In this document: positions 1 through 5,760 of the stretch, piece after piece | How the letters are laid out: each line of letters starts with the position of its first letter | Numbering within the stretch: position 1 is the stretch's first letter | Assembly (NCBI GenBank): GCA_946534745.1 | Contig: CAMNDA010000324.1 | Span: 1-5,889 of the forward strand | DNA length: 5,889 nt | DNA from: an uncultured Verrucomicrobiota bacterium | GTDB taxonomy: Bacteria > Verrucomicrobiota > Kiritimatiellia > RFP12 > UBA3636 | Direction: 5' to 3' | Position numbers and translations under genes: made by a program | The notes under the pieces: model-generated | Seen by the model: the letters and a program-made list of their open reading frames with translations, nothing else | Databases searched by the model: none | Told to the model about the DNA's origin: nothing

Positions 1-85
1 CCTGCTCCGGCTTCGCCGTCCGGTCCGAGGCTCCGGTCCTCGGCATGGCTCCGGGCATTCTCCGGCCGGCAACGCCGAGGTTCGA

Positions 86-159
86 TTCAACCGTGCGTGA
101 TTTTCAAGCATTTATCCGCTCTGGAAGCGAAGATATTGCTGAAAATCACGCACGGTGAA
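86..159. repeat. Long imperfect palindrome, possible dispersed repeat or cruciform element
   Basis: A perfect 15-bp inverted repeat pairs CCGTGCGTGATTTTC at 91-105 with its complement at 141-155. The stem continues inward after one unpaired A as AGCA (107-110) with TGCT (137-140), then ATC (114-116) with GAT (132-134), then CGCT (117-120) with AGCG (126-129), closing on a 5-base loop at 121-125. Outward, TTCA (86-89) pairs with TGAA (156-159) around one bulged A. It is markedly more AT-rich than its surroundings and does not end in a T run, so it is not a classical terminator. The size and shape fit a REP- or MITE-like palindromic element or a 3' mRNA structure of the S1 gene, about 190 bases past that gene's stop. 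Which of these it is cannot be decided from one copy. Confidence 0.6.
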
Positions 160-187
160 ATTGCAGCGCGGCCCGTTGACACGGGTT

Positions 188-218
188 CTCCGACCGTGTT
201 GCAGATTCGCGGTCGGAG
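188..218. other. Hairpin with 9-bp perfect stem downstream of the S1-family gene
   Basis: CTCCGACCG at 188-196 is the exact reverse complement of CGGTCGGAG at 210-218, leaving a 13-base loop. It lies about 130 bases past the S1-family stop codon on that gene's downstream side. There is no T run on either strand, so it could only end transcription as a T-less structure or stabilise the 3' end. The sequence immediately to the left (176-184) reads TTGACACGG, the same nine bases found at the -35 box of the yihY-like operon, but no acceptable -10 box follows at the right distance. Confidence 0.35.
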
Positions 219-350
219 GCGGCCGGAGCAGGAGGCGGCTCAAGCGAGGAGCGGATGCCCCGGAACGGCCCGCGGGGGCGTGTCCGGCGCGGCGTCAGGC
301 CGACGCGGCCGCCCGGTAGCCGGAGGAGAAGAGGCGATCGACCGCGAAGG

Positions 351-1826
351 TCACTTTCCGCGCGCGAGGGCGGAGTCCAGCAGCGCGCCGAGGTTGCCGA
401 AGCCCGAGGAGCGGGCGCTCTCGCGGTTCGCGCGGAGCGCCGCCTGCGCGTCGCGCTCCTCCGCCGCGGCCGCCTCCTGCGCCGCCACGACGGACGGCAG
501 CGTGAGCGACACGCGGTCGCCCTCGACGCCCTTCACGACGACCTCGATCTTCGAGTCCGGCGGGAACTGCTTCTCCAGCAGCGCCTGGTTGTTGCCGCCC
601 TTCGGGATGCCGGTCTCGCTCACGTGCAGCAGGCCCGTCCTCTCTTCCGAGAGGCGCACGAACACGCCGAAGTCGCGGCACGACTCGACGATGCCCTCGA
701 GCCTCGCGCCGACGCCGATCTCGCCGGGCTTCAGGGCCGCGACGCGCTTGTCGACGACCGAGAGCGAGATGCGCCGCGCGACCGGGTCCATCGACTCGAT
801 CTTAAGATCGAGCTCCTCGCCGACCTTCACCACCTCGCCCGGGTCGACGATGTGGCGGCCGCGGCCGAGCGTGGCGATCGGGATAAGGCCGTCGACGCCC
901 GGGACGAGCTGGACGAATGCGCCGAACGGCGCGAGCTTCACGACCGTGCCGGTGACGTAGCTCCCGGCGCCGAAGTCCTCGCAGTAGTCCTGCCAGGGGT
1001 CCTTCGCGAGGTCCTTGAGCGAGAAGGTGAAGCGCTCGTTCTCCCAGTCGATCCGGCGGACCTTCACCTGCACCTGGTCGCCCTCGTGAAGGACGTCGCC
1101 CGGCTTCACGGAGCGGTCCCACGAGATCTCGGAGTTCGGGATGAGGCCCTCGACGCCGCCGATGTCGACGAACGCGCCGAACGGCATCACCTTCGTGACG
1201 ACGCCGTTGCGTAAGTCGCCCTCGAAGAGCGAGGCGCGGAGCGTCTCGCGGCGCTCGGCGCGGGCGCGCTCCTCGAGCGCGCGGTGGCTCACGACGAGCG
1301 TGTGCTCGGCGGGATTGTACTCGACGACGAGGAACGTGTCCGTCGTCCCGACCGGGGAGGGCGCGCCCTCGCGCGGGCGGTGCAGCGCGACCTGCGAGTA
1401 GGGGCAGAACGCGCGCTGGCCGTTCACGCGGACCTCGAAGCCGCCGTTGACCTCCTTCTCGTACTTGCCCTCGAGCGGGACGCCGGCCGCCATCGCGGCG
1501 CCGATCGCCTCGTCGGAGGCGTCGAGCTGCGCGCCGCCGGAGAGGGAGAGGCGCGCGGCGCCGTCCTCGAGCGCGACGAAGTAGGCGTCGATCTCGTCGC
1601 CCGGATCCGGGAGCGGCAGCTCCTCGCCGAACGCGGCGCGGTCGATCACGCCGGGCGTCTTGGCGTCGAGGTCGATCGTGACGACGCGGTCGCCGACGGA
1701 GACGACGCGGCCGTGGACGTGTTCGCCGGGCTGGAATCCGGCGCGCGGGGCGGGGGCGCGGCCCTCGTATTCCTCGAGGAGGGCGTCCATCTCGGACGAC
1801 CGGCGGTTCTTCTTGGGCTGGAGCAT
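351..1826 (-). CDS. Ribosomal protein S1-family protein with five S1 RNA-binding domains
   Basis: This 491-residue protein is built of five S1 (OB-fold) RNA-binding domains, at about 34-97, 115-183, 204-272, 288-358 and 372-444. Domains 3 to 5 carry the hallmark core: FGAFVDIGG at 216-224, FGAFVQL at 301-307 and FGVFVRL at 386-392. Domain 3 ends in SLKDLAKDPW, as in genuine ribosomal S1. Domain 2 (VNGQRAF, SQVALHRP, VVSHRALEERAR) also follows bacterial S1 in order, although FCPYSQ replaces the usual FLPGS. Family members bind single-stranded mRNA at the 30S subunit or act as S1-like RNA-binding factors in the cytoplasm. With five domains instead of the six of E. coli S1 (557 residues) and a diverged domain 1, it may be rpsA itself or a paralogue; I leave the symbol blank. 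The tail (446-491) is Ala/Glu-rich. The start at 1826 has no visible Shine-Dalgarno sequence but sits about 30 bases below a good promoter. Met13 (ATG at 1788-1790) is an alternative start. Confidence 0.9.
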   Translation of the reverse strand: MLQPKKNRRSSEMDALLEEYEGRAPAPRAGFQPGEHVHGRVVSVGDRVVTIDLDAKTPGVIDRAAFGEELPLPDPGDEIDAYFVALEDGAARLSLSGGAQLDASDEAIGAAMAAGVPLEGKYEKEVNGGFEVRVNGQRAFCPYSQVALHRPREGAPSPVGTTDTFLVVEYNPAEHTLVVSHRALEERARAERRETLRASLFEGDLRNGVVTKVMPFGAFVDIGGVEGLIPNSEISWDRSVKPGDVLHEGDQVQVKVRRIDWENERFTFSLKDLAKDPWQDYCEDFGAGSYVTGTVVKLAPFGAFVQLVPGVDGLIPIATLGRGRHIVDPGEVVKVGEELDLKIESMDPVARRISLSVVDKRVAALKPGEIGVGARLEGIVESCRDFGVFVRLSEERTGLLHVSETGIPKGGNNQALLEKQFPPDSKIEVVVKGVEGDRVSLTLPSVVAAQEAAAAEERDAQAALRANRESARSSGFGNLGALLDSALARGK

Positions 1827-1862
1827 GGGATGCGGTGGCGGGGTGTTCGGAGAAACGCGGCG

Positions 1863-1891
1863 AGTCTAGACCAAGCGGAAACGCGCGTCAA
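1863..1891 (-). promoter_or_regulatory. Sigma70-like promoter of the S1-family gene
   Basis: Read on the minus strand, TTGACG (1886-1891) is followed after exactly 17 bp by TAGACT (1863-1868). Predicted transcription would begin near 1856, giving a leader of about 30 bases before the ATG at 1826. The -35 matches consensus at five of six positions. No experimental support is available. Confidence 0.6.
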
Positions 1892-1896
1892 GCGGC

Positions 1897-1926
1897 TTGC
1901 CGCCGCGGGAAGGGCCGTGGTAGAAT
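1897..1926 (+). promoter_or_regulatory. Promoter giving a near-leaderless transcript of the hypothetical gene
   Basis: TTGCCG (1897-1902), an 18-bp spacer and TAGAAT (1921-1926) form a sigma70-like promoter. Only 7 bases separate the -10 box from the ATG at 1934, so transcription should start at or next to the start codon. No Shine-Dalgarno sequence is seen at a usable distance. A TANNNT box 5-7 bases before the ATG is the known hallmark of leaderless genes in several bacterial groups. This promoter also rules out the upstream in-frame GTG at 1835 as the start. Confidence 0.55.
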
Positions 1927-1933
1927 CGCCGCC

Positions 1934-2836
1934 ATGCCCGCACGACCGATCCCCGCCGGCTTCGCCCCCTTCGCCTGGCACCACCTCCGCGGCGCCGTCC
2001 CCGGCGACTGGGAGGTCTCGCGCTACTCGGTCGAGGACCGCGACGGCCGCCTCGAGTTCGCCAATCGCGACGGCCTCCGCGCCACCGCGAGCTGGGAGCC
2101 GTGCGAGCGCGAGCCCGACCGCGCGACGACGATGGCGACGTTCCTCGAGCGGAACCTCCTCGGCCGCGCCGCGGCGCGCGAGCGCGGCCTGCGCCGCGAC
2201 GACCTCCGGACGGAGGAGATCGGCCCGTTCCTCGTCGGCCGGCTCGACGACGCGCTGCCCGTCCAGGCGCTCGCCTACGACCGCGCCGGCGAGCGGCTCG
2301 TGCGCTGGATCTTCGAGGGCGCGGCCGACGTGCGCGGTCGGCGCGAGATCGTCGCGCCCGTGCTCTCGTCCTGCGACTTCAACGACGACCCGGACGTCTG
2401 CGAATACGACCTCTTCGGGATCCATGCCGTCCTGCCGCGCGACTACCGCGTCGAGGACATGGTCGTGCTGCCGGCCAACGTCCTCGTGTCGTTCGAGCAG
2501 GAGAAGGGCCGCTCGCGCGCGACGTTCCGCCGCTGGGGGCTCGCCTCCTTCCTCCGCGGCGAGGACTCCCTCCTCGACTTCTACGCGCGCGTCGTCCGCA
2601 CGAACCGGATCGAGATCCTCTCCTCCGAGCCGCGCACGGTCGGCGGCCACGAGGGTCTCCTCGCGCGCTTCTCCGCGCCGCGCGAGCACCACGGCGACCG
2701 CTACATGGCGCGCCGCTGGAAGAACGGGATCGCCTGGGTCTGGCACGACCGGGAGGCGAACCGCATCGCCGCCTTCGAGCAGATCGGGCCCGACGGCCGC
2801 GAGGAGCTCCCCCTCTCGACCGTCCCGGGGCTGTAG
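1934..2836 (+). CDS. Hypothetical protein, 300 residues, possible internal duplication
   Basis: I do not recognise this family. The 300-residue product is soluble-looking: it has no signal peptide or membrane segment and is rich in Arg, Asp and Glu. It appears to be two similar halves. The first (about 14-140) begins WHHLRGAVPGDW (15-26), then beta-rich sequence and an ATASW segment (50-54). The second (about 158-287) begins FGIHAVLPRDY (161-171), then beta-rich sequence and RATFRRWG (195-202). Each half then has a helical stretch (FLERNLLGR at 70-78; SLLDFYARV at 212-220) and ends in a Trp-containing strand segment (RLVRWIFEG; RRWKNGIAWVW). The duplication is my reading by eye. Real coding is supported by strong third-position G/C, a fitted promoter and compact convergence with xerC (18 bp between stop codons). 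The gene is divergent from the S1-family gene and shares its promoter region, which may imply linked regulation. The upstream GTG at 1835 would add 33 low-complexity residues and is unlikely. Confidence 0.8.
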   Translation: MPARPIPAGFAPFAWHHLRGAVPGDWEVSRYSVEDRDGRLEFANRDGLRATASWEPCEREPDRATTMATFLERNLLGRAAARERGLRRDDLRTEEIGPFLVGRLDDALPVQALAYDRAGERLVRWIFEGAADVRGRREIVAPVLSSCDFNDDPDVCEYDLFGIHAVLPRDYRVEDMVVLPANVLVSFEQEKGRSRATFRRWGLASFLRGEDSLLDFYARVVRTNRIEILSSEPRTVGGHEGLLARFSAPREHHGDRYMARRWKNGIAWVWHDREANRIAAFEQIGPDGREELPLSTVPGL

Positions 2837-2854
2837 CCGCGCGGCGCCCGCCCG

Positions 2855-3877
2855 CTATGCGCGCGGAAAGGCCTGGCGGTAGACGGCGCGGATGCGCTCG
2901 ATCGACACGTGCGTGTAGATCTGCGTCGTCGAGAGCGAGGCGTGGCCGAGCAGCTCCTGCACGGCGCGCAGGTCCGCGCCGGCGTCCAGCAGGTGCGTCG
3001 CGAAGGAGTGGCGCAGCGCGTGCGGCGAGAAGCGGTCCGCGGGGAGCCCCGCCGACACCATCGCGGAATCGAAGACGCGCTCGATCAGGCGCGTCGTCGC
3101 GCGCCCGGCGCGGCGGTTGAGGAAGACGGGCGCCTGCCGCGCGGCGGCGGCCCGGCCGAAGAGCGCGACGGACCGCTCGCGCAGTCCGCCCAGCGCCTCG
3201 GCGGCGACGCGGCCGAGCGGCGCGAGGCGCTCCTTGCGCCCCTTGCCGAACAGCAGCGCCGTGCCGGCGCGCAGGTCGACCGCGCCCTGCGAGAGGCCCG
3301 CGGCCTCGGCGATGCGCGCGCCGGTGCCGTAGAGGAACTCCAGCAGCGCCCAGTCGCGCCACGCGAGGTAGGCGCGCTCGATCGAGGCGTCGGCGGGCGT
3401 CCGCTCCGCCTCGGCGCGGCGCGCGGCCTCGCGCGCGGTCTCGAGGAGCGTCTCGACCTCGGCGACGGAGAGCACGTCCGGGAGCTCCCGGCGCCTCTTC
3501 GGGCCGCGCAGCATCGCGAGCGGCGAGTCCGCGATCTCGCCCTCGCGGACGAGGTGCGCGTAGAACGAGCGCAGGGCGGAAAGCTTCCGGCGGACCGTCG
3601 TCGGGGCGGCGTCGGACCGCGAGAGCCCGACGAGGAACGCGCGGGCGTCGTCCTTCGCGACGGCCTTCCACGGATAGGGCGGCTCGGACGCGGACCCCCA
3701 CGTGAACTCGGCGAACTGCCCGAGGTCGCGGGCGTAGCCGAGGAGCGTGTTGGGCGAGTCGCCGCGCTCGGACGAGGCGGCGGCGAGGAAGCGCGCGACG
3801 AGCGGGTCGCCCTCGGCGCGGGGGCGGAGCGGCGCGCCCGAGGCGCCCTCGATCTTCTGGGGCGTGGTCCGCGGCAT
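2855..3877 (-). CDS. xerC: XerC/XerD-type tyrosine recombinase
   Basis: This is a 340-residue site-specific recombinase of the tyrosine (phage integrase) family. Xer enzymes cut and rejoin dif sites to resolve chromosome dimers at cell division. The N-terminal SAM-like core-binding domain spans about 25-122 (PLVARFLAA, SPNTLLGYARDL, TTVRRKLSALRSFYAHL). The catalytic domain spans 135-335 and keeps every key residue: Arg188 in YGTGARIAE, a Lys in the GKGRKER hairpin (212 or 215), His286 and Arg289 in SPHALRH, His312 in LLGHASL, and nucleophile Tyr321 in TTQIYTHV. It is longer than typical Xer (about 300) because of an N-terminal tail of about 24 residues and an Ala/Glu/Arg-rich insert of about 20 residues (150-172) before the first catalytic Arg. 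Its ATG lies 2 bases after the stop of the yihY-like gene, with no clear Shine-Dalgarno, which suggests translational coupling. Assignment to XerC over XerD is uncertain. I see no dif-like site in the window. Confidence 0.9.
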   Translation of the reverse strand: MPRTTPQKIEGASGAPLRPRAEGDPLVARFLAAASSERGDSPNTLLGYARDLGQFAEFTWGSASEPPYPWKAVAKDDARAFLVGLSRSDAAPTTVRRKLSALRSFYAHLVREGEIADSPLAMLRGPKRRRELPDVLSVAEVETLLETAREAARRAEAERTPADASIERAYLAWRDWALLEFLYGTGARIAEAAGLSQGAVDLRAGTALLFGKGRKERLAPLGRVAAEALGGLRERSVALFGRAAAARQAPVFLNRRAGRATTRLIERVFDSAMVSAGLPADRFSPHALRHSFATHLLDAGADLRAVQELLGHASLSTTQIYTHVSIERIRAVYRQAFPRA

Positions 3878-3879
3878 GG

Positions 3880-5721
3880 CTAGGCGGGAAGGTCGCGGAG
3901 GGCGGGCCAGTCGTCCGGGATGGCGTCGAGGCGGGCGCGGGCGGCGGCGGCGGCGGGGAGGGCGTCCACCGAGAGCTCCTCGGCCGAGGCGCCGTCGGAG
4001 GCGAGCGCGCGGACGAGGTCGCCCAGGGTCCAGCTCTGCAGGTCGACGAGCGCGGCGTAGACGTCGTGCCGGCCGTCGACCGGCGCCAGGATCCCCGCGC
4101 GCACGAGCGTCGCGGCGACGTCGCGCACAAGGCGCACGGAGACGCGGTGCTCCCGGTTCCACGCGACGAGGTCGAGCGGCCCGCCGCCCTCCTTCATGCC
4201 GTGCGCCAGGTCGCGCAGCAGCGCCGCGGCGAAGAGCGTCCGCGCGCGCTGCGAGGGCGCGGTCCAGCCTGACTCGAGGTGGTAGGTGTCCGCGTTCTGC
4301 AGCGCGAAGGAGACCTCCGCCGCGACGAGCAGGATCATCCACGAGACGTAGACCCAGAAGAGCAGGATCGGCACGGCGGCGAAGGTCCCGAAGAACTGGC
4401 TGTACTTCGCCACGCCGATCTGCAGCTTGAGGCAGAGCTTGAGCCACACGCTGAAGCCGACCGCCGCGAGGAAGCCGCCGGCGAGCGCGGGGCGGAACCG
4501 CACGTGCGTGTTCGGCGCGCCGCGCAGCACGAGGCAGAAGCCGAGCGAGAGGATCACGAGCACCCACAGCACGCGGAACACCGGGAAGCCCGCGAAGCGC
4601 GAGAGCCCCACGGCCGCGTCGAACGAGGCCATCTTCCTCTCCAGCGCCGCGAGGACCGGGACGGACGAGGCCGCGACGGCGAGGAACGGCAGGATGATGA
4701 CGACGGCGAGGTAGTCGGTCACCTTGCGGAAGAAGGGGCGCGTCTCGGAGACGCCCCACACGCGGTTGAACGCCTGCTCGACGTTGCCGATGACGCTGAT
4801 CACCGTCCACACGAGCATCAGCAGGCCGATGCCGCCGAGCGTTCCGAAGTTGAGCTGCTCGACGATGTCGAAGCCCTTGTCGACGAGATCGAGGAGCGTG
4901 TCCTCGGTGATCACGCCCTCCGGCGCCGACGGCGCGGCGGAGCCGGAAGAATGCTGAATGCTGAATGCTGAATGCTGAATGTCCGTTTCCGGGTTCGGCT
5001 CGCTCGGAGAGCTCGTCCCGCCGACGGGCTCGCCTTCGGCGGCGGGCTTTTCCGTGTCTTCCGTGTGTTCCGTGGTTCCTCCATCGGCGGCAAGCCCTTC
5101 CCCGTCTTCCCCGTGTTCCTCGGTTCCTCCCTCGGCGGCTTGGCCTTCCGTGTCTTCCGCGTTTTCCGTGGTTGCATCCGCCGTCGCCGGCGCGCCGGGG
5201 ATGTTCGGCATCGGGATCGCGGCGGAGGCGAAGACGAGCTCGTGGACCTGCTTCTTGACGTAGTGCCGCAGGTGGTCGCCGTCGGTCGCGACCTTCGCGA
5301 GCGAGAGCGCGAGGGCGAGGACGGGGACGATGGAGAGCATCGTCACGAACGTGAGCGACGAGGCGCGCAGCGCGACCTCGTTGCGCCGGAACCCGCGCGC
5401 GACGAGGTAGACGGTGCGGACGAGACGCACGAGGAAGCGGTGCAGGCCGCGCAGGGCGGAGACCTCGACGTCCCAGACGTCGCGCGTGGCGAACGTCGCG
5501 GCGCGGCGCAGCCACCTCTTCGCGGCCGCCGCCCACTCGGCGGCCTTCGCGGCGGCCGCCTTCGCCCTGCCGGCGGCGGCGCGCGCCTTGTTCGCGGTCT
5601 CGCGCGCCTCGTCCATCGCGGCCTTCGCGCGCCCCGCGGCGGCCTTCGCCTCGGCGGAGGCCGCCTGGGCCTTTTCGGAGATCTGGCGGACCTTGTCCGC
5701 GGCGTCGGTGAGCTTGCTCAT
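3880..5721 (-). CDS. YihY-family inner membrane protein with repeat-rich loop insert
   Basis: This 613-residue protein belongs to the YihY/UPF0761 family, often annotated as ribonuclease BN although that activity belongs to another protein. The membrane core is clear: first segment 119-143 (ALRASSLTFVTMLSIVPVLAL), then about 296-313 followed by the family signature NVEQAFNRVWG (313-323), then 335-358, 383-399, 412-431 and 441-471 (YSQFFGTFAAVPILLFWVYVSWM). A soluble C-terminal region (about 485-613) resembles the winged-helix-like extension of longer homologues. Two features are odd. Residues 1-75 form an Ala/Lys/Glu-rich, probably helical tail with a duplicated AAAGRAKAA segment. Residues about 168-268, in the presumably extracytoplasmic loop between segments 1 and 2, are an acidic low-complexity insert encoded by two DNA repeats. 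E. coli YihY has about 290 residues. The ATG at 5721 is chosen because an upstream TTG at 5823 would place the promoter inside the gene. It is first in an operon with xerC. Confidence 0.88.
   Translation of the reverse strand: MSKLTDAADKVRQISEKAQAASAEAKAAAGRAKAAMDEARETANKARAAAGRAKAAAAKAAEWAAAAKRWLRRAATFATRDVWDVEVSALRGLHRFLVRLVRTVYLVARGFRRNEVALRASSLTFVTMLSIVPVLALALSLAKVATDGDHLRHYVKKQVHELVFASAAIPMPNIPGAPATADATTENAEDTEGQAAEGGTEEHGEDGEGLAADGGTTEHTEDTEKPAAEGEPVGGTSSPSEPNPETDIQHSAFSIQHSSGSAAPSAPEGVITEDTLLDLVDKGFDIVEQLNFGTLGGIGLLMLVWTVISVIGNVEQAFNRVWGVSETRPFFRKVTDYLAVVIILPFLAVAASSVPVLAALERKMASFDAAVGLSRFAGFPVFRVLWVLVILSLGFCLVLRGAPNTHVRFRPALAGGFLAAVGFSVWLKLCLKLQIGVAKYSQFFGTFAAVPILLFWVYVSWMILLVAAEVSFALQNADTYHLESGWTAPSQRARTLFAAALLRDLAHGMKEGGGPLDLVAWNREHRVSVRLVRDVAATLVRAGILAPVDGRHDVYAALVDLQSWTLGDLVRALASDGASAEELSVDALPAAAAARARLDAIPDDWPALRDLPA
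4951..4981. repeat. 7-bp tandem repeat ATGCTGA, 4.4 copies, inside the yihY-like gene
   Basis: Four perfect copies of ATGCTGA (4951-4978) are followed by ATG (4979-4981). On the coding (minus) strand they read ATTCAGC and are translated as DIQHSAFSIQHSS (residues 247-259), because 3 x 7 bp gives a seven-residue period. The unit is not a multiple of three, so any change of one copy shifts the frame. Copies are identical, which suggests recent expansion or insertion. I recall similar ATTCAGC runs from other environmental bacterial genomes, but this is memory, not a search. Confidence 0.95.
5035..5178. repeat. Three tandem 48-bp repeats encoding 16-residue units in the yihY-like gene
   Basis: Three imperfect copies of 48 bp lie at 5035-5082, 5083-5130 and 5131-5178. 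On the coding strand each contains the core GGAACCACGGAA followed by ACGGAAGACACGGAA-like triplets and a GCCGCCGA end. They encode DATTENAEDTEGQAAE, GGTEEHGEDGEGLAAD and GGTTEHTEDTEKPAAE, so the reading frame is kept. All three minus-strand frames and at least two plus-strand frames are free of stops here. Nested inside is a 9- to 10-base periodicity based on ACGGAA. ACCACGGAA-type repeats are, as far as I remember, dispersed mostly between genes in various environmental bacteria; finding them in a gene suggests insertion at a tolerant site. Confidence 0.93.
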
Positions 5722-5760
5722 TTTTTCGGGGTCCGGCGCGGATCGCGCGGCGTGCGCACC

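Larger units (their letters stand above)
1..350. other. Intergenic stretch without a convincing gene
   Basis: This region lies downstream of the S1-family gene on the minus strand. I find no reading frame here that resembles a protein; the open frames that cross it are extensions of antisense shadows. It holds a long imperfect palindrome (86-159), a 9-bp-stem hairpin (188-218) and, near the left edge, a small 6-bp stem (CCGAGG at 25-30 with CCTCGG at 38-43) in a sequence that repeats CTCCGG four times. About 81-165 is close to half A+T, clearly more AT-rich than the genes around it. Positions 221-350 show nothing I can name. Confidence 0.6.

Noticed and set aside
1..58. Possible start of a minus-strand gene running off the left edge (ATG at 56-58)
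   Set aside because: Only 19 codons are visible, there is no spaced ribosome binding site or clear promoter, and the sequence is a CTCCGG-rich repeat; it cannot be supported.
91..155. dif or phage attachment site for the tyrosine recombinase
   Set aside because: Xer sites have two 11-bp arms around a 6-8 bp centre; here the 15-bp arms are 35 bp apart, and no known dif core is visible.
176..204. Plus-strand promoter with TTGACA at 176-181
   Set aside because: No acceptable -10 box lies 16-19 bp downstream (TTGCAG at best) and no plus-strand gene follows.
255..1214. Plus-strand open frame of 319 codons opposite the S1-family gene
   Set aside because: Antisense shadow; the minus strand encodes conserved S1 domains over the same bases.
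2837..2866. Terminator hairpin between the convergent stop codons (CCGCGCG at 2837-2843 with CGCGCGG at 2860-2866)
   Set aside because: The 7-bp stem is only G and C, has a 16-base loop, no T run on either strand, and extends into xerC; such matches are expected by chance at this GC content.
1284..2882. Long plus-strand open frame (532 codons) across the S1-family gene and the hypothetical gene
   Set aside because: It is antisense to S1-domain codons and out of frame with the hypothetical gene; the product is Arg/Ser/Ala-rich with no domain. It is a shadow caused by high GC.
2379..4130. Minus-strand open frame of 583 codons overlapping xerC and the hypothetical gene
   Set aside because: Product is Arg/Pro-rich low complexity and overlaps well-supported genes in another frame.
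4951..5178. CRISPR array or VNTR-type repeat-spacer structure
   Set aside because: The repeats are contiguous with no unique spacers of regular length, and they are translated within a conserved gene.
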